Positions 10,921 to 19,836 of a stretch of 64,000 nucleotides of DNA are shown piece by piece; positions within the stretch are counted from its first letter, which is position 1; every line of letters begins with the position of its first letter. Below the pieces are notes generated by a model. That model made no database searches. It was not told where the DNA came from and saw nothing but the letters and a program-made list of their open reading frames with translations. The DNA comes from Astropecten irregularis (Eukaryota; Echinodermata; Asteroidea; Paxillosida; Astropectinidae), in the NCBI GenBank assembly GCA_963971285.1, contig OZ020248.1:10664001-10728000 (forward strand). The letters are read 5' to 3'. The position numbers and the translations under genes were made by a program.

Positions 10921-11517
10921 TCATAAGACATATCTGTAAATGACTTCTTTAAGTCCACGACAATATTTTGTCATTCCCTCTCTAGTCAAATGACATCCAT
11001 CTTCACATACATATTTAGGATAATTCACTCTTCTTTGCGAATACTGGCATACAATAGGGTAGTCCTTACATTCTCTTGCAAAAAGAGTATTTACTCGCTT
11101 GACCCGGTGATTGAATGTGGCAACATCAACCTGCCCATACCTTGTAATTTGTGTGCGTTGCACAACAGATAATAATACAACACGTTGGGGATTAATCCCC
11201 TGGGCCTTAAGCAAATCAAGGAATTTAAATGTATTCTGCAGCAAAACTGCAGGGGTACCCTCTTGATTACATAGGTCATTCGTGCCCATGTCAATAATTA
11301 AAACATCAATTTGTCTCTTTTTCAGCTCTTTCAGATAATGATCTGAACTTGAGAATATTCTCTCATAAGAAAGACCTGGATGGCCTTCTGCAAACAGAGT
11401 GCAAACATCCTGCACACCAATAAGATCACAAACTGATTGATGGCATCTCTGGGCCTCCCTGGACAGTCGCGCAACAAATGAGTGTCCAAATAAAAATACA
11501 TGTCTTTGCTCTGACAT
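10921..11517 (-). CDS. SGNH/GDSL-type hydrolase, third ORF of the retrotransposon
   Basis: The protein has 198 residues and begins MSEQRHVFLFGHSFVARL. SGNH blocks are visible: Ser13 in GHSF (block I), a Gly in EGHPGLS (about 45-50), Asn80 in DMGTNDL (block III), and Asp173/His176 in EDGCHL (block V). All four diagnostic catalytic or oxyanion positions are therefore present. Family members are esterases, lipases or acyl-hydrolases; the substrate here is unknown. The ORF lies 335 bp downstream of pol, in the position where envelope genes sit in some elements. It has no signal peptide or membrane segment, so it is not an envelope protein. How it is expressed (splicing or internal promoter) cannot be seen. 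Confidence 0.8.
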   Translation of the reverse strand: MSEQRHVFLFGHSFVARLSREAQRCHQSVCDLIGVQDVCTLFAEGHPGLSYERIFSSSDHYLKELKKRQIDVLIIDMGTNDLCNQEGTPAVLLQNTFKFLDLLKAQGINPQRVVLLSVVQRTQITRYGQVDVATFNHRVKRVNTLFARECKDYPIVCQYSQRRVNYPKYVCEDGCHLTREGMTKYCRGLKEVIYRYVL

Positions 11518-11852
11518 AATACTAATAAAAATGTGTGCACAAAAATGGCAATATAAGCGTTAGCTTCCAGAACATGTGACAAAGGCGTGACCTGGTGAAA
11601 AACACTAGCATCATGATTAATTATCATTATAGATTAGATTTGTCCTATTCTGCTCACAAAAGAACAATACTTAAACACATGTACAAGTATAAATACTGGC
11701 ATCCTGCCAAATAGTTATCATAAACAGGTATCAAACTACAAATCTTGTAGAAATGGATGATGGATAATGAACAGTCAATGAGGTGGTAACAACCATGTCC
11801 CGCATCACAAGCATGAAGCAGGCAGCCTCCTATCCGGTTCATCTCCATCATT

Positions 11853-14800
11853 CTAAGTTATCTCATTCGGCCATTGGCCCATCCGTTTCTTCTTCCTTAG
11901 CCGTTTTGAACGTCTCACAACTGGTTTGTGCACGGCCGGCTCTGGCTGTGGCACATCACCATGTATCTGCTGGGGTACTGCTTGTTTAAACAACGGGGGC
12001 AGTGACACCAACACTTCATCATCCGAACTTTCTGACTTGGACTCACTATCCTCATCTGAGGAATCATCCGACACAGGGAGATTCTGGAATGGGGTCCTAC
12101 TTGTAGGTTCAGGCAACTCGCCCCTGGGGTCCACAATGATCATTTTTCTGTTGAGCCATTTTTCTGTTCCACCTGTAATAGGTCTCACAGCATACACATC
12201 CCCATGGGAATTATGCCTAACCACCACATACTGCTCACTATCAAAATTATCACTAAGTTTATGCCTATCAGTGAAATGGCACTTCTTAAGCAATACCCTA
12301 GTACCCACTGGGAGAGGTTCCGCATGTGCTCGCTGATCATATTGCCTCTTATTTCTCTCTGCGGCCTTAGTTAATCGGTCCCTAGCAACTGCATGTGTCT
12401 TCTGGATAAACTTAGCTCGCTGTTGGATAGTGTCTTCATCCCAGTTCTTATGTGTATTGGCAAGCAAGTGATCTAAAGGGATAGATGGCTCCCTGCCAAA
12501 CATCAAAGTATAAGGGGCATAACCAGTTATACTGTGTGGCGTGCTGTTGTAAACAAACACTAAGTGCGGAAGGAGTTTTGGCCATTTTCTGCGGTTCTTG
12601 AGATCCACAGACTTAATGAGACCACAGAGCGTTTTATTGAACCGCTCTGTCTGTCCATTTCCTTGAGGATGGTAAGGGCTGGTTCTAGTTTTTGTTACTC
12701 CATATAGATCACATAATTCTTGGATAAGGCGACTCTCGAAATTTCTACCTTGATCCGAGTGGATCCGGGTAGGTATACCATAGTGTACGAACCAATGGTC
12801 GTGAAGGACCTGGGCCACCACCTCTGCAGTCTGATTTCTACAGGGGACTGCCAATGCAACCTTTGTGAAGGCGTCGGTCATAACCAACACATCTTCTATG
12901 TTACCATGGCCTTGATCTAACTTCAGAAAGTCTATAGCCAAACATTCCAGGGGCTGGAATGCCAGGAGATGTCGCATTGGGGGTCGGACCACTGGTGTAG
13001 TTGCCTTGGTTACCGTACAATGAAAACACTTTTGAATGTGCTCCTTAACATGAAGAGTCATACTAGGCCAAAAACAGCGTTTCTTGATCAACCCAAGTGT
13101 CCTCCCAACTCCTTGGTGACCCCATTGGTCATGCGCAGCTTTAATAATATCAGACTGGAGCTGCTTAGGTACCAATAACTGGAATGTCTTACCAGAATCA
13201 ACATCACCAACTACTCTATACAAAACTCCATGTTGCTCAACAATCCTGGGCCACTCACGCAACCAAGATTTAATTCCTTGTGTGTTCTGGCTGGAATTTA
13301 AGCCACCTTGACCAGGATCCCATTTACGCTCCCACAACTGCCACACTTCCCCAAGTGAATCATCCCCCTTTTGTATAGAGGCTAAATCCTCATATGAGTA
13401 TGATGGCAACACTGAAGAGGCTAGTACTGGAGGTTCTACATCCTCCATCAATTCTCGTATCTGAATACATTCAGGTGTCTGAACAAGGCGCAATGAGTGG
13501 GGCAAAGGAGTGCACTGAGTAACGGTCTGGAAAATGTCCGTCGTCTCAGACACAGACATACTGGGTGGACAGCGGCTAAGCGCGTCCGCACATTTGTTTG
13601 AACGGCCTGACCTATACCTGATCTCAAGATCAAAAACTGAAAGCTGAGCGACCCATCGCTGCTCTGTGGCCCCCAATTTAGCTGTCTGGAGGTGGGCTAA
13701 GGGATTGTTATCAGTCCACACTGTGGTGTGGCGACCCAACAAATACTCCCGAAACTTTTCGGAGACTGCCCACTTAAGAGCAAGTAACTCCAGCTTAAAG
13801 CTGGACAAATCAGAATATCCCTTCTCAGCCCCCCTCAGACAACGACTGGCGTAGACCACAGGGTGCAAATTCCCACTATCATCATATTGTGACAGACATG
13901 CCCCTAGTCCCTTCAGAGAGGCATCAACCTCTACTACAAAATCACGATCAAACCTCGGATAGGCTAAAACTGGGGTACTACAGAGCGCCTGCTTAAGCTC
14001 ATTGAAAGCTTGATCTGCTTCATCTGACCAAGGCAGGGACCCATTGGGGTTCCCTACTTTTACTTCTGCCTTACCGCTCAATGCATGCAAGGGACCCGCT
14101 ATCTTCGAAAAGTCCTTAACATAACGCCTATAATAGGACGCAAGCCCAAGAAATGACCGCAATTGTTCCCTATTGGTAGGGACTGGCCAATTACGAACAT
14201 GATCAACTTTACCAGGGTCAACAGAAACTCCTCGGTCACTCACAATGTGACCCAAATGAGACACAGAAGCCTGGAATAACTGACACTTCGAACCATTTAG
14301 CTTCAAACCAAACTGTTCCAGTCTGACAAATACTTTGCCCAATCTATCTAGGTGTTCTTCCACTGTCGTAGAAAATACAAGCAAGTCATCCAAGTACAAA
14401 ACCAATTCAGAAAGATTCATATCTGCAAATATCGACTCCATGATGCGCTGAAAAGTACTTGGGCTATTAACAAGCCCTTGGGGGAGTCTTAAAAACTCAT
14501 ATAGGCCCCATGGAACCCGAAAAGCAGTCTTATGTATAGAATCCTGGTGCATGGCTACTTGAAAGTATCCATGCGCCAGATCCAATGATGAGAAGAGTCG
14601 GGACCCACCCAAAGACTCTAACGTCTCCTCTATTCTAGGGAGAGGGAATGCATCTTTCTTCGTCTTTGCATTCAGGCACCTGTAATCTATACATAATCTT
14701 AACTGCCCATTCTTCTTTCTCACCAAAACAACAGGACTGGCATATGGACTCTTGGATTTCTGTATCACATTTTGGTCCAGTAAGTCTTGCAACAATTTCT

Positions 14801-16103
14801 TAACTTCAGCAGCCTGACTTGGAACTATGCGACGATATGGCAGATTTATAGGTTTATCATCACAGACCTTAATCTCATGAGGGATTAAATCACAACATCC
14901 CAAGTCAAATGGTCCTAAGGAAAATGCTTTCCCATGCTTCTGTATTAACCTAGCTGCTGCTTCAGCATCAGTGGCTCCCAACTCCCCAAGACTAAGACCA
15001 GGAGGTAAAAAATACGTTGAACCATCTGAGAATGTAAACAATTCTCTTGATTTGCTACTCGGATTGTCATTATTGACATCACTACACTCATGCAAATCCA
15101 CACCAGGCCCCTCATTGTGCCTATGGTCAACAAAAACTTGGTGCACGGAAACTTCATAACCAACATCACAACTATCCAACAAAATTTGTTCCGTCACCTC
15201 CACCTCCACTGCCTCTGCCACTTTAACAAGTGCAGGGATAACTAATGGCTCAGGATTTGTGTTTGCCACTAACACCGAAATTGGGCCCTCATCCACCAAT
15301 TGGACCCCATCTAACACTTTAAAGGTGTTTGGTGAAGATTCATCATCACCAATCACCGACACAGGAGAACATGATTGCACCAACACAGACTTCTCCGCAA
15401 CAGTGACACTAGGGTCACTCAAATTACATCGCACGGCCCCAACAGACCTTGCAGGTATAATGGTGTGCTCACTGGCACACACCTCAAAAACTACAGGTGT
15501 TACATTACTTTCCTGGCAACCTGACTTACTGACCCCTCTTTCAGGGTTCTCAACTGAATTAAACCACTGCAATGCTAGCCCTAAATCCTCACTCAACTCC
15601 AAGTTCCTAAATTTATTCAGTCTAGACGACAATTCTCGCAGAGTATTACAACCTAGCAGAACTGGACTTCTTTCACGGATTTTGCCATTGGCCTCATCAC
15701 TTAATACAAGAAAGCTAGCAACAAACTTTTGCCCAAAAATCTCAACTGGAGCCTCCAAATACCCATCTACTGGGACAGATTGGCCATTTACGCCAACTAG
15801 TTTCACAAATTCCCCCACATCATCTAATTCTCCTAATTTCTTGGACAATTGTTCACGATAAAATTTGGCAGACACCAAGGAAGTAACGGCACCCGTATCC
15901 AACACACAATTTGCCCGAGCCCCAGCTATCAGAATACTAGCAGAAGGAGAGCTCGCAATGAGCTTTTTCCTTTCATCTGCTGAAATGAGTCTGTCCAAAC
16001 TTAGAGGTTCAACACCATCTGTTTGGTTTGTGGGCTCGGGATCACCCCCCGACATAGCGCCCTCTATGGCGGAGGAACACCTTTTCCCGACTCGCCATTG
16101 CAA
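11853..16103 (-). CDS. pol: Retrotransposon Pol polyprotein (protease, RT, RNase H, integrase)
   Basis: The ORF has 1416 codons, open throughout. Aspartic protease: DTG at residues 69-71 (CVLDTGAVTSLV). Reverse transcriptase: YLDD at about 565-570 (VLYLDDLLVFS). RNase H: VEVDASLKGLGACLSQ, with TDNNPLAHL further on. Integrase: an HHCC zinc site (HDQWGH...CFHC, about 990-1035), then catalytic Asp (AIDFLKL), Asp (IHSDQGRNF) and Glu (NGQTERFN). The C-terminal extension is acidic (SSDEDSESKSESSDDE), then basic (RRSKRLRKKKR). The ORF overlaps gag by 40 bases in the -1 frame; the AUG at 16103 is probably not used, since translation should enter by frameshift near residue 5-8. It looks intact and possibly active. 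Confidence 0.95.
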   Translation of the reverse strand: MQWRVGKRCSSAIEGAMSGGDPEPTNQTDGVEPLSLDRLISADERKKLIASSPSASILIAGARANCVLDTGAVTSLVSAKFYREQLSKKLGELDDVGEFVKLVGVNGQSVPVDGYLEAPVEIFGQKFVASFLVLSDEANGKIRERSPVLLGCNTLRELSSRLNKFRNLELSEDLGLALQWFNSVENPERGVSKSGCQESNVTPVVFEVCASEHTIIPARSVGAVRCNLSDPSVTVAEKSVLVQSCSPVSVIGDDESSPNTFKVLDGVQLVDEGPISVLVANTNPEPLVIPALVKVAEAVEVEVTEQILLDSCDVGYEVSVHQVFVDHRHNEGPGVDLHECSDVNNDNPSSKSRELFTFSDGSTYFLPPGLSLGELGATDAEAAARLIQKHGKAFSLGPFDLGCCDLIPHEIKVCDDKPINLPYRRIVPSQAAEVKKLLQDLLDQNVIQKSKSPYASPVVLVRKKNGQLRLCIDYRCLNAKTKKDAFPLPRIEETLESLGGSRLFSSLDLAHGYFQVAMHQDSIHKTAFRVPWGLYEFLRLPQGLVNSPSTFQRIMESIFADMNLSELVLYLDDLLVFSTTVEEHLDRLGKVFVRLEQFGLKLNGSKCQLFQASVSHLGHIVSDRGVSVDPGKVDHVRNWPVPTNREQLRSFLGLASYYRRYVKDFSKIAGPLHALSGKAEVKVGNPNGSLPWSDEADQAFNELKQALCSTPVLAYPRFDRDFVVEVDASLKGLGACLSQYDDSGNLHPVVYASRCLRGAEKGYSDLSSFKLELLALKWAVSEKFREYLLGRHTTVWTDNNPLAHLQTAKLGATEQRWVAQLSVFDLEIRYRSGRSNKCADALSRCPPSMSVSETTDIFQTVTQCTPLPHSLRLVQTPECIQIRELMEDVEPPVLASSVLPSYSYEDLASIQKGDDSLGEVWQLWERKWDPGQGGLNSSQNTQGIKSWLREWPRIVEQHGVLYRVVGDVDSGKTFQLLVPKQLQSDIIKAAHDQWGHQGVGRTLGLIKKRCFWPSMTLHVKEHIQKCFHCTVTKATTPVVRPPMRHLLAFQPLECLAIDFLKLDQGHGNIEDVLVMTDAFTKVALAVPCRNQTAEVVAQVLHDHWFVHYGIPTRIHSDQGRNFESRLIQELCDLYGVTKTRTSPYHPQGNGQTERFNKTLCGLIKSVDLKNRRKWPKLLPHLVFVYNSTPHSITGYAPYTLMFGREPSIPLDHLLANTHKNWDEDTIQQRAKFIQKTHAVARDRLTKAAERNKRQYDQRAHAEPLPVGTRVLLKKCHFTDRHKLSDNFDSEQYVVVRHNSHGDVYAVRPITGGTEKWLNRKMIIVDPRGELPEPTSRTPFQNLPVSDDSSDEDSESKSESSDDEVLVSLPPLFKQAVPQQIHGDVPQPEPAVHKPVVRRSKRLRKKKRMGQWPNEIT

Positions 16104-17170
16104 GTGGGGCTAGGTTCCACTGTGGGCTGTTTGCCCTTTCTTTCAAGCATATTTCTTCGCTTGTAGCAGTTGTCCATGGCATGACCAGGCTTTTTGCAAA
16201 ACGAGCATGTTACAGTAGACTTGGGGAAACCCCTCTGTCCCTTCTCTATAGCACTAGCCAAACGCTGAAGGCAATCATTATTGGCTGTTAATTGCTGTAA
16301 TACAGCACTCTGCTGTTGCATCATTACAGCTTGTTGCTGCACTAATTTATCTATGGTGGTAGTGAGGCCTTTCTGACTTTCAACCAGGTCACCCATTGCC
16401 TTAGTGCTAGCCAAGTCTCCACAGCTGGCCCTACTGATCATGTGATCTGTTTGATCTACGGAACATACTGGGTCACTAGAACTTTTGCAATTTGGCAGTC
16501 TATCTACATCTTGGAACAGCTTCAGGGCAAGATTTCTCAAATCAAAGAATGTTGATTTAGGATGGTCAACTATGAGACGGCGTAGTTCTCTACGAACTGA
16601 GGGGTCTGTAACTCCCCTAACAAATTGTTCTTTGAGGGCACCTTCCCTCAGCTGATTCAAAGCTGCCTTTTCTTTAGAATCAGTGGCCATGGACTCCATC
16701 CTATCATACAACCGCATAATTGTTCGGCTGAAATCAGTGAGACTCTCACCCTCAAGTTGCTCTCGTGAGTAGAACGCATAGTTCAACGACTGAACGGTCT
16801 CAGGGGACCCAAATCGCAACCGCAGTAATTCCTTAAGCTTACTAAATTCATCCCTGTCCTTCAAAGGACAACAAAGTACCTCCTCACGGGCAGAGCCAGA
16901 AAGGTGATCCAATGTTGCACTAACTTTTTCCTCATCAGTTAGACTCAACTGCCCAGCATAGGTTTCCAGATCAACCAACCATTCCTTAAGAGTGGGGTCA
17001 CCCGTTTTTCTAGGGGTCCCCCGAAACTTAGTCAGTTTGATGGTCGGGGCCCTCTGATACTTCAAGTTTGAGAAAGCGCTAGCTAGAGTCTCGGCTAAAG
17101 CTTGATTAGATTTGAAGATGGCCTCAGCCATCACTTCAGGCATGGCCATGGTTACAGCTCTATGCCACAC
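16064..17170 (-). CDS. gag: Retrotransposon Gag (capsid and CCHC nucleocapsid)
   Basis: The ORF has 368 codons. Residues about 40-230 form a helical capsid-like region of the Ty3/gypsy Gag type (LVDLETYAGQLSLTDEEKVSATL, FSRTIMRLYDRME). A zinc knuckle CSFCKKPGHAMDNC (CX2CX4HX4C) lies near residue 325-340 and is followed by basic residues. A glutamine-rich stretch (LVQQQAVMMQQQSAVLQQL) precedes it. An internal Met (MAMPEVMAEAI) is an alternative start. It shares the last 40 bases with pol. Confidence 0.9.
   Translation of the reverse strand: MWHRAVTMAMPEVMAEAIFKSNQALAETLASAFSNLKYQRAPTIKLTKFRGTPRKTGDPTLKEWLVDLETYAGQLSLTDEEKVSATLDHLSGSAREEVLCCPLKDRDEFSKLKELLRLRFGSPETVQSLNYAFYSREQLEGESLTDFSRTIMRLYDRMESMATDSKEKAALNQLREGALKEQFVRGVTDPSVRRELRRLIVDHPKSTFFDLRNLALKLFQDVDRLPNCKSSSDPVCSVDQTDHMISRASCGDLASTKAMGDLVESQKGLTTTIDKLVQQQAVMMQQQSAVLQQLTANNDCLQRLASAIEKGQRGFPKSTVTCSFCKKPGHAMDNCYKRRNMLERKGKQPTVEPSPTCNGESGKGVPPP
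16082..16088 (-). promoter_or_regulatory. -1 ribosomal frameshift site GGGAAAA in the gag-pol overlap
   Basis: On the minus strand the heptamer G GGA AAA stands in the gag reading frame (codons TCG GGA AAA GGT), 15 bases before the gag stop triplet at 16066-16064. It fits the X XXY YYZ rule, and slipping back one base continues exactly into the pol frame (V G K R C S S). No pseudoknot was folded. Confidence 0.75.
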
Positions 17171-17785
17171 TCAATCACCAGACAACAACAAAAAAAGTCA
17201 ATATTACATATTGAACTCAGTCCCACAAAGGGGGAACACAAGGTGAATTCAAATCTCACCTACCCTTCTAAGAATAAGAAGAATACCTTTCAGAATAAGA
17301 CACGCATACGAAAGCTAAATTTTTAGCTTACAAACTACATGTGTAGGCCATTGACACAAATAATTTCCACTATCTTGTTATCAAGCATTGGACATACAAG
17401 ATGGAATTTGAAATAAACAAAACGTGTCTATAGTGTAGGCATATCCAGCAATGGACACCAAAAACATTCACAATTTCACATAAATATGCAAAATCAAAAT
17501 TATACAATATAAGTATAAATATAGACAACCGGAGCGGCTTCAACTTAGCTCTCTGCCAGGTCCTCAAGTTGTAGAGGCCTCCACGTAGTGACTCGATCAG
17601 CAGTTCCGCCGTTCGTCATACAGTCACGTCGAAGTGGAAGTTGTCCCGCCTCCGTTCTGCTACACCCAGGGATCTTGAAAGTAGACTAGTAGTATAGTAG
17701 TAGTAACATCGCTCAGCTACATCACACCGATGAAGAATCCCGTGAAGATCAAAATTCACTGGATCCCATCCTCGTCGCCATTTTT
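17171..17785 (-). other. Retrotransposon 5' leader with primer-binding site
   Basis: Between the 5' LTR and gag. Five bases inside the LTR (17761-17780 on the plus strand) the minus strand reads TGGCGACGAGGATGGGATCC, the usual TGG-initial tRNA primer-binding site. The primer tRNA was not identified. No ORF is supported in the rest. Confidence 0.75.
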
Positions 17786-18204
17786 TGTAGTGATTTCACC
17801 AGTGCTGCGGTTTCACAGCATACGAGATGGGGCTCATCACAAAGTTAATTGGGATCAGTGAAGTCAATCATCAGTAATTAGGAGACACAGAGACAGATGA
17901 AGTTGAATTTCAGTTAATCAATAGAAGAATTTATTCAGTCAATCAGTGTGTTCATTTGAAGATTGGAGAAATCAAGGAATCAATCACAGTTCAATAATTT
18001 TAGCAGCCAACCGGAAGAAGAAGAATGAAGCTCTCCTCCAACCCCCAAATAAAATGATGTCAAGATCAAGATTTAAGACAAGATCTCAAACAAGATGAAA
18101 ACAAGAACAAGATCAAGATAAGATCCCTGGGGTAGTAAGTGTCTGCAGGTAAAACGAGACAAAACAGAACGGCAACTAAAAATGTGTACAGCGGTCAGTG
18201 ATAC
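17786..18204 (-). repeat. 5' LTR of the retrotransposon, first 419-bp segment
   Basis: Matches 9278-9696 of the other LTR and stops at GTGATAC (18198-18204), the left copy of the P-transposon target duplication. Confidence 0.93.
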
Positions 18205-18238
18205 CATGGAGCTAGGAAGAGAAGGAGATCGAACTTCC
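18205..18238 (+). repeat. Left terminal inverted repeat of the P transposon
   Basis: 34 bp: CATGGAGCTAGGAAGAG followed by aaggagatcgaacttcc. Its inverse is present at 28216-28262 with a 12-bp internal duplication. Confidence 0.9.
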
Positions 18239-18488
18239 CGGGCGAAAATATGCAGCCAATTAGCGCTATCTCTACCCCCATTGCTTCAGTGCAGCGACCG
18301 CCCACAGAGATCGCGTAAACAATTCAGCTTCACGGTGCCCTGTGCACAGATGATGACCGCCGCTTTTCGCTGGTAACCAACAACCAGCATGTTTCACTCC
18401 GTGTTGAAGTATGCTGGCCAATGTATTCCTACGTCATATCGCTGCATGTAAATTGCAGACTGGAGTAAACCTTTTGGAAACGAACAAA

Positions 18489-18610
18489 TGGTTTCGGCAT
18501 GCGCAGTACGTTCAATAAGTGACACGTTGTTTTCATGTGGACAACGAATGGTAGATATTTTCAACAGCTTTCGAACGATATATTACTCACCAAATTCCGC
18601 CGAGATTTCG
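18489..18610 (+). promoter_or_regulatory. Probable promoter and 5' UTR exon of the transposase gene
   Basis: A NRF-1-like core ggcatgcgcagt lies at 18496-18507. A good donor (tttcg|gtaagttac, GT at 18611) pairs with an acceptor after tttatttttcag (AG at 19709-19710), giving a non-coding first exon and a 1.1-kb intron before the coding exon. This is inferred from splice-site quality only. Confidence 0.4.
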
Positions 18611-19710
18611 GTAAGTTACATTAGTATTTATGAAAAATCTCATAATAAATATGATATTTATTGGAAGTGTCATTACTGTTTTTTTCACAAGTGTTCTCGA
18701 TTGAAATATTGGGTGTTTTACGGGCATGAATTGAGCATTCCAGTGGTGCCTTATTCACTCGTACCCAACCTTACCCAACTCGAAACGATCGCTCCAAAAA
18801 TCATGAAGTGATACGTATGAATATTCATTTTCGTTTGGAATTGCAACTGATGTTGGAAAAAATATCGCGTCTGTTTAACCGCCATGTTATAGCGTAAAAT
18901 TATTAATGCTTTTTGTTGATTTAAACCAAGTCAAATTGGCCTAATTCATTTTAGGCTGCCAAGGCAATAGGACTAGTATTAGTTTAGTACAGTTTTTAGG
19001 CCTATATTTAAAAAAAAAAGATTAGGCGGGCCTATGAAAATTGAAATGAAAATAATTAATCAATTTCTGATTGTGTTGAAACATTGAGACTCATAATAAT
19101 TTTTTATTGACTTATAGCTGCTATCTTATCTAGGCCTATCAGTTTTTGTGAAGAGCTGCATAGCTGTAATGAAAAGAAATATTTTATTGTTTTAAGATTT
19201 AGCCTACATACATGTAGGCCTAACCCTGAATCCAAGTTATGAATATGAATTATGATTTAGCTTATCTGAAAAGTAAACTTTACAGGATTATTTCTGATGT
19301 AAAATGATTCACTTCGAAGAAGCAGTCGTAGGCCATTTTTGTTTGCAAAAAAAAAAAAAATTTCAAAACACCCTTAATAATGTAATCATGGAGCTAGGAA
19401 GAGATGTTACACAGTACGGAGAGTATGAAATTAAAAAATATATTAATGACATTGGCTAATTTATCCTGCGATACAAAAAGATAATCGTTTATTTCTGAAT
19501 TTTGAATTTGTTGAAGGACACCACTTAAACTAGCCAAAAACTTGAAAAAAGATAAATGAGAGTAATTTTCCTTTTTAGTAATATAAATAATGCATACAGT
19601 AAATTGTGGGTATGGATTTTCATAATGCACTTCATGACACTGTGGCTACAATTATGCATATTTGAATTTTTTTAATTTAATGTTTTTGTGATTTTACTTT
19701 TATTTTTCAG
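18611..19710 (+). other. Probable 5' UTR intron of the transposase gene
   Basis: AT-rich and non-coding. It contains an 18-bp internal copy of the transposon terminus (CATGGAGCTAGGAAGAGA at 19387-19404) in the same orientation as the left end. Otherwise featureless. Confidence 0.45.
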
Positions 19711-19836
19711 GATTTTTTGTATTCAGGCACGACCCTGGTGACATCTTTGTTTTGTAAAGGCTGAGTTAAGAAGCTTTGTGAATGCTTGCAACACACATGC
19801 TTCAAATGGAGGCTTATTCTACCATGGTATTTTATC

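Noticed and set aside
10921-11517. Envelope gene of the retrotransposon
   Set aside because: Position fits, but there is no signal peptide, membrane segment or cysteine pattern; SGNH motifs explain it.
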